Shown here: piece after piece, positions 47,086 through 60,390 of the stretch
Position numbering within the stretch: position 1 is the first letter of the stretch
Layout: the number at the start of each line of letters is the position of its first letter
From: Planococcus citri
Lineage: Eukaryota > Arthropoda > Insecta > Hemiptera > Pseudococcidae
DNA: 64,000 nt
Assembly (NCBI RefSeq): GCF_950023065.1
Contig: NC_088681.1
Location: forward strand, 68,978,836 to 69,042,835
Direction of reading: 5' to 3'
Position numbers and translations under genes: made by a program
The notes under the pieces: model-generated
Told to the model about the DNA's origin: nothing
Database searches by the model: none
The model's input: the letters and a program-made list of their open reading frames with translations, nothing else

Positions 47086-47982
47086 GTAAGACTCTTTGAG
47101 TTTCATTATTTTGTTCAGAAACATTAGGGACTCATTACTCAATCTATACATTTGTGTAAGATACCCAGGGCAAAAAAAAAGAAGTTCTGAGTCAGAAGCC
47201 TGATCTAAGGTGGGACCTCAAGTGCGAATAGTGGTTTTTAGAGCGCAATTTTTGAACAATTTTTCATAAAGACTCGTATGGCCGATACTTTTGCGTTGTT
47301 TCGATGATTTTTGCACATTGTATGACCATGTTACGAGAATTTATCCCGTTTTGTGCAGTTTTGTTGTTGAAATTTTGCGATTAGAATTTTTAGGATTTTT
47401 TTCTGGGGCGAAACTTGGTAAATTTTTGTACATTGTTGTCGTAATTTTGCAGATTCTTGCAATTTTGGGAATTTTCGGGATCTTAGCATACCTGAAATTT
47501 TGTCAATAACATTTTTAGACCGACCCTCCTCCGCCCCCCCCGAGAATTTTGAATTTTGAGCACGCATGGACACATTTCCGGGGTTGTGGTGGAGAAGGGG
47601 AGGGGAGATAGACTCAGAAGTTTTTTGGGATAGTTTCACATCAAAACTAACATTTTGGGTGAGTTTTGTAAAAATTGGGAAAGTGTCGATTTCACTATCT
47701 AGGTAGGTAATCCTGGAAGGCTCGCTTTGTAGTACCACGTTTATTAAAATTTTTACACGATCAACATCGTTTTGCCCATCTTTTTGTGATTGGGAGCATT
47801 TTTGGTGGTGTTTGCTCACTTGATATTTTTGCACTCTTGACTCTCTTACTTACTTACTTACTTACTTACCTGTTTTGAATAATTTTTGTTCGTTCAGTAT
47901 TTTACACATTTCTCATTCTCTTCGTCCCAAAAAATGACAGGTTTTCACACATTTTTGAAAATATTGCCCTTTTTGAACATTA
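47086..47982. other. Possible intron, no gene seen
   Basis: T-rich; includes a TTAC microsatellite at about 47848-47870. The 167-codon minus frame at 47331-47834 has no recognisable domain. Confidence 0.4.
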
Positions 47983-49318
47983 TAAGGTAAAGTGGGGTAA
48001 TTTCAAAGCACTTTTTGATTAGTGACACTTTGAGAGGGCTCTGTGAAAAGACTATTGCACGGATGAAGCTGAAATTTGTACCACTTATACTTCAGGGGAT
48101 TTTCTATCAATGGTAAAATTTTGGTACAATTTGGTCCTCAAATCGAGGAGAAATTTTTTTTATTTTCTTGCATTTTCAACACACTCACTGTATTCTACGT
48201 GTCATTTGCTAACTTTTGATGTAGGTATTCGTGGTCTTGATTCGGTAAAAAATTCGATAACTTTTCCACTTCTCAAAATAATTTTTAGGGGAGTGAAAAA
48301 ATGTTGAAAAATTATTTTTTTAAAAACTCGCTAAAATGAACAAAAAATCAACTATTGATCATTTCTGATGTTTTTTATGTAAAAAACTCGTCCTAGAAAT
48401 ACATTTTTCGTCAAATATATTAGTAAAACATTAAAAAGGAGCAATAATTAAAAAATTCAGTAAAACTGTTAATCACTTCTCCAACCTGTAACTCATCATA
48501 TGACCGTGGAAGTTTATTTTTTTTGTAATTTCGAACCATTTTCATGTTATTTAGGGCAAAAAAATATTTGTGGTAAGTGCAAAAATGAAAAAAAAAATCG
48601 TTTTTGCAATTACCTCGAGTCAATTTTTTCTGGGGTAGTTGCAAAAACGCAATTCACGGCCAAAATGAAAAAAAATTTCAAATTGCGATATCTTACCTTA
48701 AACTTTAATCCTTCATGACCCTAAATCGTGAAAATTCCAGATAAATCGACAGTTTTTTCTATTTCACATGCAATTTTTAAAAAAACACCTCTCACTTTAC
48801 TTATGAGTGGTTTCAACATGCTTTGCAATGCTTCGACATCTCCTAGTGGCACAACCAAATGAAGAGTGATATTCCAAAACTTGCTTTGTCCATTTTCACA
48901 ACTTTTCAGGAAAGAGGAAAAACAGTTTCCCTTTAAACGGGTAAATTGGCTTTTTAGGCGAGTTTAACACTTTATTTGGGTGGATTTATGAGGTAGGAGT
49001 GTAAGTATACACTTCATCCACTAGATACTGCTGAAAAAAATTTCAATAAAAATGGACAAAGCGCGTTTTGGAACATTATTTTTTTTAATTTTTTTAGTGA
49101 ATTGGCTATTTAGGTGAGTTTAACACCTCATTTTGGTAGGTTGATGATGTAGGAATGTGAGTTAATACTTCACCTACCAGGTATCGCTGAAAAACGCACT
49201 TCTATAAAAATGGACAAAGCGAGTTTTGGAATATCACTCTTCAAATATTGATATTTGTTTGCATGAAGTCACAATTTTGCAATTACCCCGTTTTTGCAAT
49301 TACCCCACTCTACCTTAG
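47983..49318. mobile_element. Inverted-repeat element with AAGGTA.AGTGGGGTAATT ends
   Basis: The left end AAGGTAAAGTGGGGTAATT and the right end AATTACCCCACTCTACCTT are inverted repeats. Inside are a direct duplication (about 48946-49078 and 49099-49237) and inverted copies of GAGTGATATTCCAAAACT. No enzyme gene. Borders and target duplication are approximate. Confidence 0.6.
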
Positions 49319-50454
49319 TTTGTTTTATTTTGATTTTTATGCTTTTTTCTGACATTTTTTGCACCTTTTTGCAATTTTATGCATTTCTTGCGATTTTGAA
49401 CATTTTTGAGATGATTGCATATCAGGCGACGCGGTAGCGTTGCCACCCCGCCCTCCCACGGTTTCAAACGCGTCATGAGACGCGTTACCGTAGGCGGCGC
49501 AACGCCAGACGGAGTTATATTCTCAAATCATTTCATAATGTTAGCCCAGAATATTTCCAACGCAATTTTCTCAAAAACTATGCGTTTATTCAAAAAACGC
49601 ATAGATACTTTTTTTCTTATTTTTCAAAGACCTTTCAGAATATATAAGAATAATTTTTGTATGATAAAAATTCGCAAAGTTTCAAGTACCCTGTTTTTTG
49701 TTATTTTGGGTAAAATTCTTCTTTAAGTTCCACTCAAAGTTAGAAGGATTGGCCGAACCAATTTTGATGAAATTTGAAATATAGCTTTGATTTGTCAACC
49801 ATTACTGACTAAAAGCAAAAAATTGTAAATTTTTTGAAAATTGACCCTGCACCCCCCCTTTTTGGGCCCCAAAAATTCTCAAAATTGACCCAAAATATCA
49901 AAAGGCACTTCTCCACCACAAACTTGATGTTCATGCAAAAATTGAGCTTTGTAGCCCAATTACATCAAGCTTGAGTGGAGTCTAAAGATGCTGAAAAATG
50001 ACAAATTTTGAAAAAACGAGCAGTATATTTATCCAAAGTACAATCAAACCAAAGCTGGGATAGATGTACGTACATCAAAAGGCACATCTACGATGTTCAA
50101 AGTACATTTGAACAAAATTTCAGCGTGATTTGTGCCCTATTCGAAGCTGTAGCTTTTCTTAATGAAGTAGTTTAATTATACTCAAAAAATGGCCAAAAAT
50201 CCATTTTTTAAGAAAAGCTGCAGCTTGGAATAAAAGTTCCAATCACGTTGAAATTATGTTCACATATACTTCAAACACCACGGAAGTGCCTTTTAATATT
50301 TTCAAATTGATATGAGCTTTCATTTATGCGCAATAATAATTATTATTGCAAATAAACGTTCAATATCGAAATGTCCATTAAATTTAAAGCACAACACGTG
50401 TTGGCGTTACAACGTGAGCGTTGTATGCAGTTGAAATGCGCCGTTTTCTAAGCA
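49319..50454. other. AT-rich DNA with a GC-rich palindromic patch, no gene seen
   Basis: Near 49430-49510 there is an unusually GC-rich patch with AACGCGTCATGAGACGCGTT. Near 50395 there is ACAACACGTGTTGG. These could be transposon ends, but no pairing was established. Confidence 0.4.
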
Positions 50455-50520
50455 GCCCAAGTGGCTGCTTGGTTTAAGCTTCCGCTCGCCACGCAAGAGA
50501 CTCCAGTTCGAACCCCATCA
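50455..50520 (+). repeat. tRNA-like, possible SINE head
   Basis: A good box B (AGTTCGAACCC) and a box-A-like TGGCTGCTTGG lie at tRNA spacing after GCAGCCCAAG. The stems do not pair well enough for a tRNA call. Similar to 11538-11602. Confidence 0.45.
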
Positions 50521-51317
50521 GAATCAAAAATTTTTTTCAATTTTTAATTTTGTAAGCTGATTTTTTCAATATGATTTTTATTTAATATGTTCAAATTTTA
50601 AAAATAAATTGTAAAAAAACGTTGTTTTTCACTTCCGAAAGTACAAATTTTCTTTTGCCCTTGTTTTTTTTTTTTTAAAGTAAACATGGAAAAAATTTCA
50701 TTACGCAAATTTATTTAAAACAAACAAAGATACATTTTTTCACCTGAAAAAACATGTTTTTTTTTACTTCTTGAAATGACGTTTTGCTTTACTTTGTTCA
50801 GGTTTGTTTGGTTTTCATTAAAAAGTTGACATTTAAATTCCAAAATTTTGAAGCCAAAAAATGGAACCTGAAAAACACATCGTTTCTCACCTCTTGAATT
50901 TTTGAACGTTTTTTCACTCGCATCACTCAGCTATTTTTTCTATCCTTTTCCTAAACTAAAAAATTCCATTTTGAAACTTCAAAAAATTCAAAAACGAAAA
51001 TAATAATTTTTTAATAGGTATTTCTATCAATTATTGGTAAACTTGTCATTTCATCTCTCATTTCATTTTAGAAATTTGTATTCGCTATTGTGTCATTTTA
51101 TTTGACAAAATTTAAAGTCTTTTTTTTACTGATCGGCGAATTTTTGGTCAACCCCTTCCTCCATCACCCTTAAAAACCCACTGTTTTTATTCCAGTCAGT
51201 TTAATGACAAATGTCCAGTAATCTGTCCACTCTCTGCATGCTCCTGCCACCAACGCTATTTTCATTCATTAGATTAAACACTTCATCACAATAATATAGA
51301 AAAAAAAGTACTGATAT
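50521..51317. other. AT-rich DNA, no gene seen
   Basis: Poly-A and poly-T rich; no exon candidates or element ends. Confidence 0.4.
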
Positions 51318-51795
51318 CCTCCAAAAAAACTCTTCAAAAAAGAATTACACCCCGCCCTCTCCACGATTCCTAATGAACCTACTCCATGAACAAAAATTAA
51401 AAATTTCAGTAAGAAAATGTTATGATATCATGGTGGAATCCGCCCCTAACAAAAACAACCTACCACTTCACCATTTATCGTATAAGACAATCTATGAAAC
51501 AGCTAATGAGCCAAAAATTTGGGCGGACAGATCCCTCAAATAAGTTTAGTAATCTAACTTAACTTTGGAGTGTGGAAGATTTGTCAGCCCCCAAATTTTT
51601 GGCTCATTAGCTGTTTCATAGATTGTCTTATACGATAAATGGTGAAGTGGTAGGTTGTTTTTGTTAGGGGCGGATTCCACCATGATATCATAACATTTTC
51701 TTACTGAAATTTTTAATTTTTGTTCATGGAGTAGGTTCATTAGGAATCGTGGAGAGGGCGGGGTGTAATTCTTTTTTGAAGAGTTTTTTTGGAGG
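51318..51795. repeat. Perfect 205-bp inverted repeat with a short loop
   Basis: The arm starting CCTCCAAAAAAACTCTTC at 51318 is matched base for base by the right arm ending at 51795; about 65 bp separate the perfect parts. Each arm contains a short open frame (MNLLHEQKLK) that diverges in the loop. No flanking duplication and no transposon ends are seen. It could be transcribed as a long hairpin RNA, or be a snap-back assembly artefact. Confidence 0.85.
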
Positions 51796-52290
51796 TCTTA
51801 CATTTTGTCTACTTTTGAATTTTTTTTTCGCCCCAACTCCTAAAGTTGTTATCTTAGTTCCAAATTCAACACCTCAGTCAAGTCCATGCTTGAGTAAAAT
51901 CATCTTTTATACTAACTTTAGCCCCATATTTCTTTCCATGACAAACTTGTGGATAAGAAGGAGAGTTCTTATTTATAACTACATACTAGTGAATAAAATA
52001 TCTGTTAAAGCTCTAATGATGTGTGGTTTTATGAGAACAATGTCTTCAACCATGTCGGTAAAAATTAGACATACGAGGAAGCCTCCCCCTTTTCTCAAAA
52101 TATACATACAAAAAATCCGAAAAACTTTGGGCCATTTCCATTAAGAATTTATTGAATCCTCAAAAAATGAAAAAATTGATGTTTTATGTTTATTTTTTTT
52201 AGAAATTTTAATCCTTGGAATTGACCCATCTTCCTTAGAAAAGCACTATTTTAATGTTTTCAATTTGCGCCCCCCCCCCCCAACCGTCGT
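51796..52290. repeat. Dispersed repeat family Y, copy 4
   Basis: Shares CACCTCAGTCAAGTCC, TTTAGCCCC and AGAATTTATTGAATCC-type blocks with 27360-27720. Confidence 0.45.
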
Positions 52291-53000
52291 GATGGAAAAG
52301 TAGAACGTTGTATCTCCCTAAGTTTCTAAAAATAATTTGATTTGTGAACATACAACAGCTATAAGTGATTTTGATTTTTCAAGTTTTATTGTATCTGAAT
52401 GAGTTGAACGAGCCAAGGTTATTGCTTGTCAGGCAAAAAAAAAGATTTTTTGGCAACCTCAGCATTTAATTATTGGAAATTTCTGGCCAATGAGCGAGAC
52501 TATTGAGCAATATTTCTAAAAATTTGCGAAACTTTTTGGCAGAAGAAAATATACTTTTTTGCAATTTTTACTGGAAAAGCGAGATTTTTTTCAACTTTTG
52601 GGCATTTTTCGAATTTTTGAAAATGTACCTATTTAAGAAATTAACGTTGGTATTAGCTACATACGTGATAATAATACCACGTAGGGGTAAAAAAAAAGCT
52701 GACAAGCCGACGTGTATGGGTCACTGAACCCACGGTTAAGTCGATGTTTGATAAAAAAAAAATTATTTAAAACTACATGAACCATATTTTCATGTACTAT
52801 ACGGCGGATAATACAGGTTTGTAGGGAATACTCGTTTTTTGCATCATTTCTTTCTTTCATTTTTTTCCTTCGCGATACCATACGCCGCAGATATGTATTT
52901 AAAAATGCATGTCTAATATACTGCTTTTGTATGGCACCTGTACTTCACAAGACTAAACGAAGACTGCCTCTAACTAAGAGAGAACTGCTGTGCAATATGT
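52290..53000. other. AT-rich DNA, no gene seen
   Basis: No exon candidate or element end recognised. Confidence 0.35.
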
Positions 53001-55130
53001 GCATGGTTTACCCTGTTGAATAGAAAACGCCATACGAGTCGCCCATTCTGGCGAATAATTAACTATGAATGTTAAACAGACAGGTGTAGGTAAGGTACAT
53101 AGGCTTTGTAAAGAGGCAGGTACCTACTACAAGTAGATATAAAGACCCGCGTTGGCGAGCGCCTTCTTCTCCCTCTGCCCATCGTCTAACTATATAGGTA
53201 GAGTACCATGCCCCTGTCCCAACCAACAGATAAAGCTATGCGCGCTAAAGTAAATAAAGAAGAAGTTTTTAAAGAAACTCGCACACAACGACTATACATA
53301 AAAGTGAAAAAGAACCATAATGACAAACTTTTTGTCATGTTGTACCCGGCTCTGGCAAACTTTCATGATACCCGTCCGTTGAAGTTTGTCGTAAAGTTTA
53401 GTTCGTACACACAGTCGAGCAAAGAGAAAGAGAAACATAGAAGACGAAGAATGGCTATGGCTGCGCCTCCTCTACCTCGACGGCAACACAGGGTACTAGA
53501 GAAAGACACAGTAAGGACTACGAGCGGGGGAAAAGGAGAAGAGGGAAAAAAACGCGAGTTGATCCTTTACATAAAAGAAGTCGATTAAGCGATCCGCAAA
53601 ACAATTCCTCTGATAGCTTCAAATCTTCAACCCTTCTTTAATATAAGTATGAAAACTTTCTCTATCGTCATTTATTATTAATGCTCGCTAAAAACTCAGA
53701 TTCCATCAACTTTATAGCTGTGGTTTTTTCTTTCTTTTTTCTTTTTTCGTCTTCTCTCTCTTCTTTTTTTTTCGAAAACTTTTCAGATTTTTAATTCGTT
53801 CGCCGACACTGCAACCTCCTCTTTCACCTCTTGTGTGACGATAATGACGTGACCGTCCCGTGCTCTATACGCAAAGACATCCACACTAGCTCACTTTATA
53901 CCTCCTCTAGCCCCACACTTCTTGCATGATCGAGCAATTTCCGAAAAAGCTATACACGAACGCTAATCCTAATCCTTCGCACGCGACGTGAAATTTCGTT
54001 TTTTTTCTCTCTCCAAGCTCTTCTCGCACAAGTGTATTGCAAAAAGAGAGTCAACATACCGTACATACTCGTATATATAAATGTACGTACATGTAGAGGG
54101 AAAAAAACTTTCACGTTAAGATTACGTTTAATCTTGGCAGAGATGCGGGATTATTTCTTAACATGTGCGGACGCTGGATGTCAAAAAAAAAAAAAAAAGG
54201 CAAGCGGGTATAAGGTCTTACTTGAAAACCAAGGCTACTATACCTATCCAAGTACTCGGGAAATGATGGTCAAAATGCAGCAACCCGTTAAAATAAAGTC
54301 TCCACGTATACGAGCAAAGCTTAGCATGATACGCTTTTTAAAAACGGCAACGTTTTGAATTTTTAATCAACTTTTTGGCTTTTACAATGATCCTTGTTCG
54401 CTTTTTACGTTTGCGTGATTTTTTTTTCACCCCCTCGCTTTCGCTCTCGCTCAGCAACCGGCGAATAGCAGATCTACTAAAAATAGCGAGAAACGAGTTT
54501 ACAAAATACATACCAGCGAGTGAGGAAAAGAAGTGAGGAGGGAGGTGGTGGAAAAAAAAGAGCTGACGGAACGAACATCGTCATCGTCGTCGTTCAGCAG
54601 CATCCAACGTATAGAAATTTTTATCAGATTTCACTTACTAGGCTGTTATCTTTTTTTGAGCGACGAATCGCGTATGTGACTTGTAACTCTAACTCGCTAG
54701 AAAATATGATGTTCGATGTTGTTGAGCGGTAATGGGTTTTTACGCTGCGTATAGAGAAAAAACTGCCATCCATTCGCGGCTCGCAGCTTCTTTTCATTCG
54801 AGGGAAATTCGCTCTCTTTTCAGACGAATCGAGAAGAGATGATTTTTAGTGTGTAGGTATCGTGTTTCGTCGTGTTTGTGTTAGGTTAGGTGTGTACGAT
54901 GTACTGCTATGGAATGGAATGGTATGGTATGGTGTGGTGTTTATCCAGCGTGCAATCTAGATATGGAATTTCTCCTCTCAGAACGAATTCTCTGATGTTG
55001 GGTACTGAATGAGAGTTTCTTCTTGGACTCGAGTGCTCGCGAGTAAGCTATTGAAAGTGTGTCGGTACATGGTTTCTTTTTCATTTTACGGGTATTTTTA
55101 CAGATAAGGTACATTAGGGTGGTACATTAT
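53000..55130. other. Single-copy-looking island, no gene identified
   Basis: CpG-richer, with many short unique motifs. The longest plus frame (53208-53588, 126 codons, rich in Lys, Arg and Glu) has no recognisable domain or clear splice context. A GGTATGGTATGG tract lies near 54920. Possibly regulatory or non-coding exon DNA. Confidence 0.35.
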
Positions 55131-55139
55131 TTAGGTATA

Positions 55140-55660
55140 TGTACATGGTAGAATTTTTTCCTCTCCATCCTCTAGGAAAAATCAACTTTTATACCAATTT
55201 TAGCTCCAATCTCCACTAGGGCGCACCTTATTTTGCAGAGTTTGAATTTTTCACCATCCAACCACCCCAAGTTGTAACCTCGGGTAAGAAAATAAATTCC
55301 TGCTTTTTATTTTTCCTCTATCCTCAGAAAAACGGCGTCGGTGACCCCCCCCCCCTGAATTGAAAAAAGTGTCAGAATTTTTCTGAGTACCTAATCCCCT
55401 ATTCAAGAAAAAACATTCCCTGGTCCCTCAAACCATATTGCTCCCTTAGTAAGGAGCCTCTCAAAGTTGAAAAAATTACTTACAAAAAAATGAAAATAAA
55501 TGAAAATCAGACAGCTTTTTTTGAAAATATCTTATTTCCACGTTAGAATTTCTAAATTAACCACTTTTTTAAGAAAACCCCTTCATAGAAAGCTCCAAAA
55601 GTTGATAAATATCAAAAAAGATCTAAAGGAATGTTTGGAGGTGAAAATTATTTGAAAATT
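55140..55660. repeat. Dispersed repeat family Y, copy 5
   Basis: Matches 27217-27860 and 38508-38620 (TTGTAACCTCGGGTAAGAAA; AAAACCCCTTCATAGAAAGC). Confidence 0.5.
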
Positions 55661-55849
55661 TTTCATCTACATATGAGCAGCATAGGTACATACTAAACAG
55701 GCCTTTTTTCACTTCTTTTTTTGGGAGAAGTGAGGGACACTAAATTTCGAAAGTTGCAAGTCCATAATTTTGTACCCCCTCCTCATCCCCAAAACACCAA
55801 AAATAATTGATTTTCACTGGAACCTGTTTAAATTGACCTGTTTTTTTTC

Positions 55850-56360
55850 CTAACTTTATAATGTTCTGGGTTTTTTTCTGCCAAATTTTCTGCAGTCAAA
55901 AAGTTTCAAGAAACATCCATTTTTGTCAAAAATTTTAAAAAGTGTCAATTTTTGGTAGAATTGTCAAAGGTGTCAATTTTTTTCAAAATTTTCAAACGGT
56001 CCTGTTCTTGTCAAGATTACCCAAAAAAACCACTGACTGCTTTTGCCAAAATTGTTAAAAAATTTACGTTTTTTGTCGAAATTGTCAGAGGGAGTCAATT
56101 TTTGGTGGGTTGACTAGAAGTTGTAATGTTTTTCGTCAAAATTCTCACAAAGTAATTTTTTGATAGAATGGTCAAATGGTCGAAATTTTAGCCGAAAATG
56201 ACCAGAAATTATTGATTGTTGCCAGAAGTTAGCCAAACAAAAGTCTTGTTCTTTGCAAAATTGCTCAAACAACTTTTTTGTTTTGTCAAATATCATTCCC
56301 CTCCCCCTCCTAATTCTTTCATTTTTTATGGCAATTTTTCGATATTTTTGAAATTTTCTT
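55850..56360. repeat. Degenerate minisatellite (array 3)
   Basis: Variants of TTTTGCCAAAATTGTCAAAA and TGTCAATTTTTGGTAGAATT, as in arrays at 24890 and 34340. Confidence 0.6.
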
Positions 56361-56644
56361 TGGGGTAACACGACCTGCTTCTAAATAATTTTTTTTGGGG
56401 GGGGGGAATCTCCAACAACGTTGTTGAACCTACATAGAGACCTTGAAAAGTCGAAAAAATTCACAAATTGGTATTTTTTTAAAAATTCAATTTCTCAGAT
56501 TTCTTTTATGTAAATGACTGTTATTCTTCCAGAAAAAACGCCTTACTTTTTTGATGTTTCATTTTTATGGCAATAAATTGGTAATCAACGTCAAAAAGTG
56601 CTCAATTACAGAAATTAATCTCTTATTGGTCTCCCAAGTATTAC

Positions 56645-58520
56645 TCGGGGTGCCCGCTTAAGGATGCATTGCACCCCCCGTCGATCCTCATGGACAAATT
56701 TTTTTTTAAAGGGGGAGTCCTAAGAAACATTTCTAGCCCTTATCCTGAAAAAAGCGGCTCTTTTTACAAAATGGCGGCCATTTTGATTGACAGGTCAGCT
56801 AAAATCGCCGATTTTGCGTTCCAACATAGAACTTGCACGCAATTTTTCAAACCGTACAAAGGTAGATCGAAAGATTAGCAAAAAACGCATCACCTGTCAA
56901 AATTTCAAGTGCTATAAAGTGCGTTTTTCGATTTTTGGTGAATTTTTGAAAATCAAATTTAGGCCAAAAATGAGGGGAAAAGTCAAAATTTTACCAAATT
57001 GACCAAGAACGCTGAAATTTGAGATGTACCCTATTTTCGACATACCAAATCGATTGGAAACTGTTTAAAACCGTTTTGAGCAGTTCTGGAGCCTCTAGCA
57101 GATTTTTGAAACTCGAAATTCCTACAAAATTTCATCAAAATGGAGTCGGAAAGCTGAAAATTCTGCAAACTAATTTCAATACGCTACGAAGTCAACTGCA
57201 GGGGGATTTCAAGTCGTTTTGGAGCGTCCAGTGACTTTTTGAAAATTTCTGAAGCCGCCAGCAGATTTTTAAAACTTTAAATTTTTACAAAATTTCATCA
57301 AATAATGGAGATGGTAAGCTGAAATTTACTCTACACTACAATTTTAACATTCTCTGAAGACGAAGTCAGGTGGGTTTGTGTCATTTGGAGCCTCCAGCGA
57401 CTTTTTGAAAATTACTGAAGCCTCCAGTAGATTTTTGAAATTTGTAATTCCCGCAACATTTTACCAAATGGAGTTGGCAAGCTGAAATTTACTTCGCAAA
57501 TTAATTTCAATGCGATATGAAGTCGACTACATGGTGGTTTCAAATGGTTTTGAAGGTTCCACCAAAAAAATGCCATACAACCTTTCAAGAAGTCGCCGGA
57601 GGCTCCAAAACGACTTGAAATCCACCAGTAGTCGATTTCGTAGCGTATTGAAATGAGTTTGCAGAATGAATTTCCATTTTCCATCCCCGTTTGATGAAAG
57701 TTTGGGGAAATTTCAAGTTTCAAAAATCCACTGGAGGCTCCAGTAATTTTCAAAAAATTGCTTGAGGCTCCAAAACGACTTGAAATCCACCTGCAGTTGA
57801 CTTCGTAGCGTATTGAAATAAGTTTGCAGAATGAATTTCCATTTTCCATCCCCGTTTGATGAAAGTTTGGGGAAATTTCAAGTTTCAAAAATCCACCGGA
57901 GGCTCCAGTAATTTCCAAAAAATTGTTTGAGGCTCCAAAACGACTTGAAATTCACCTGCAGTTGACTTCGTAGGGTATTGAAATTAGTTTGCAGAGTAAA
58001 TTTTGGCTTTCCAACTCCATTTGATGAAATTTTGTGGGAATTTCGAATTTCAAAAATCTGCTGGAGGCTCCAGAACTGCTCAAAATGGTTTGAAACAGTT
58101 TCCAATCGACTTGGCATGTCGAAAATAGGGTATATCTCAAATTTCAGCGTTCTTGGTCAATTTGGTAAAATTTTGATTTTTTCCCTCATTTTTGCCTAAA
58201 TTTGATTTTCAAAAATTCACCAAAAATCGAAAAACGCACTTTAGCAGTTGAAGTTTTGACGGGTGATGCATTTTTGGCTGATCTTTCGATCTACCTTTGT
58301 ACGGTTTGAAAAATTTCGTGCAAGTCTTATGTTGGAACGTGAAATCTGCGATTTTTGCTGACCTGTCAATCAAAATGGCCGCTACTTTGTAAGTAGTGCC
58401 ACTTTTTTTTTAGGACAAGGGCTAGAAATGTTCCTTAGGACTCCCCCTTTAAGAGAAAAGTTGTCTCGGATGATCGACGGGGGGGGGGGGTACAATAGAT
58501 CCTTATGCGGGGTCTTCGAC
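56645..58520. mobile_element. Foldback element family X, copy C
   Basis: Both ends are present: TCGGGGTGCCCGCTTAAGG on the left and ATCCTTATGCGGGGTC on the right. Arms include GGGGGAGTCCTAAGAAACAT and AGATCGAAAGAT blocks and tandem modules with GGAGCCTCCAG. No enzyme gene; the frames are read-throughs of the repeat modules. Confidence 0.82.
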
Positions 58521-60390
58521 TACTATATAGAAATTGCAAACATTTTCTCGTTGTTTTCTCTTGGTTTACAAAATTTGCTAAAAAGACTCGTTTTTCTTAC
58601 CAAACAGTTACAAAATAGTTCAACGTACCTATTATTTCAATTTGAATATGTTTTGTAATGTTCTAGGTTTTTTGGTGATTTTTTTATGCATGTTTGTTTT
58701 GCTCTCATATTGTCACTTTTCTTGTTACTTTTTCAAGCTTTTCAGCTACTAAAGTGAATTTTCTCACATTTATTTTTGTGGAAGGGAGAGGCAGATTAAT
58801 TATTTTGGGGGGGCGGCTATTGGGCAGTTTACCTTAATGCTCTAAGTGGACAAAAAGTTTTTAATTTTGAACGACCGCTAAAAGATTATTAAAATTTTAC
58901 TTACATCTGTTTTTGAACTTTCAAGGTGTATCGATTTTGAATTCTTTCATATTTTAATACCATCAAATGCAGTTTTGCATTGGAATTCAGTAAAGGAGTA
59001 GTAGCTGAAAATCGATAGGTACTTCGCATGTTTCAACAGACAGACACGTCAACTGATTTCAAGTTAGTTTTACCTACCAATCTGCAAATTTTTCGTAATT
59101 AAATTAGCATGATTACGTAAATATACCTAGGATAAATACAAAAATTGGTTACTTATTCAATTTCTCGTTCAAAATACTCGTATGTACCTCATACATATCT
59201 ATAAGTAGTATATCCAGCCAAGTGAAACTTACGTAATATAAAACCATCTTCGCTAATATTAACGCCCAATCAAGGGGCGGACTTACAATTACTAACATGG
59301 AATTTGATCAGCGAAACCTCTATTCGTGGCATTATGTTAACAGTTTACTAATGTATTGTAATTCGACGGACACACTCGGTACCGATAAACGACCATTCGG
59401 GTATTTTAGCGATAAATTTTATATATGTAATAAATAATTCATGAGCCGCTAGCGCTACAGCGCTCTAGAAATACTTTACTCGAAGACCAAGACGTTGGTT
59501 GGTGTAGTTTATAAAATTCGCAATAAATTTCACTCTTTTACTGGTTTTTTTCTCTTTACTTTTCTTCTCTGGCCAGAAATTAAATCTTACGCTACAAATC
59601 AAAAAATACGCGGGTAAAAAAATCTATACTTGGGTATAAGGAACGTTCGTGCTAGAAAGAAGACAAGTTTTGGAACGTATGAGCACACTTATGATGAAGA
59701 TACACATATCATATACAAAATACGAGTACGAATATCTAAGCTTCGTTGTACGCGTATAATTACTCTTATGAAACCGCTAATGATTTACGTAGTATACTGT
59801 GACGTTTGTTGAGCATTTATTTATAATGAAAATTTCCCCACGTAATTCTGCAAGTTCGCTATATCTTACCTGGGTGCTGGTAAATAATTTCTAACCAGAT
59901 GAATTTGAACTACAAATATTTCAATGATTGAAATTGAGTTTTTCTGAAGAATAAACGTTAAAATTCTTGAAAGTTCAAAGTTGGCTGTTCTGAAAGCATA
60001 AGTTGAGATACTTTTTGGAACGTCAATGTTGATTTTTCAAAGGTCCAAAACCGAACTTTTTTTTTTTTTTTTTTATGGTTCAAAATAATTTCAATCGAGC
60101 CTTTTCAAAATCTAATGTTGAGGATTTTTGAAAAGTCAAATTGGAAATTTTTAAAAAGTAGAATTTGAGTTTTTTTTGGAAATTTTAAAGTTGAGTTTTT
60201 CAAAATGTTGAACTTTTTCAAGGATCGAAATCGAGCTATTTGGAGAGTAAAAGTTGACATTTTTATTACGTTCAACTTGAGCTGTTTTGAAAGTTCAAAG
60301 GTGAACTTTTGTAGGTTCAAAGTTGAGTTTTTTGAAAAGTCGGAGTAACAATGTTTTGAATAGTAAAAGTCATTATATTTTATAGCAAAG
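58521..60390. other. Island and AT-rich DNA, no gene seen
   Basis: About 59000-59900 is unique-looking with moderate CpG. 59930-60360 is a loose repeat of AAAGTTGAGTTTTT-like words. No exon candidate. Confidence 0.4.

Noticed and set aside
47331..47834. A 167-codon minus-strand gene.
   Set aside because: No recognisable domain, no splice context, and the plus strand of the same stretch is equally open; probably chance in AT-rich DNA.
50455..50520. A functional tRNA gene.
   Set aside because: Box B is good, but acceptor and T stems do not pair properly. A SINE head is more likely.
53208..53588. A 126-codon plus-strand gene in the unique island.
   Set aside because: Low-complexity, Lys/Arg/Glu-rich composition, no motif and no supporting splice sites. 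It could be real but cannot be supported.
57412..57918. A 168-codon protein with internal repeats on the minus strand.
   Set aside because: It is a read-through of the family X tandem modules (GGAGCCTCCAG); the internal protein repeats reflect the DNA repeat.
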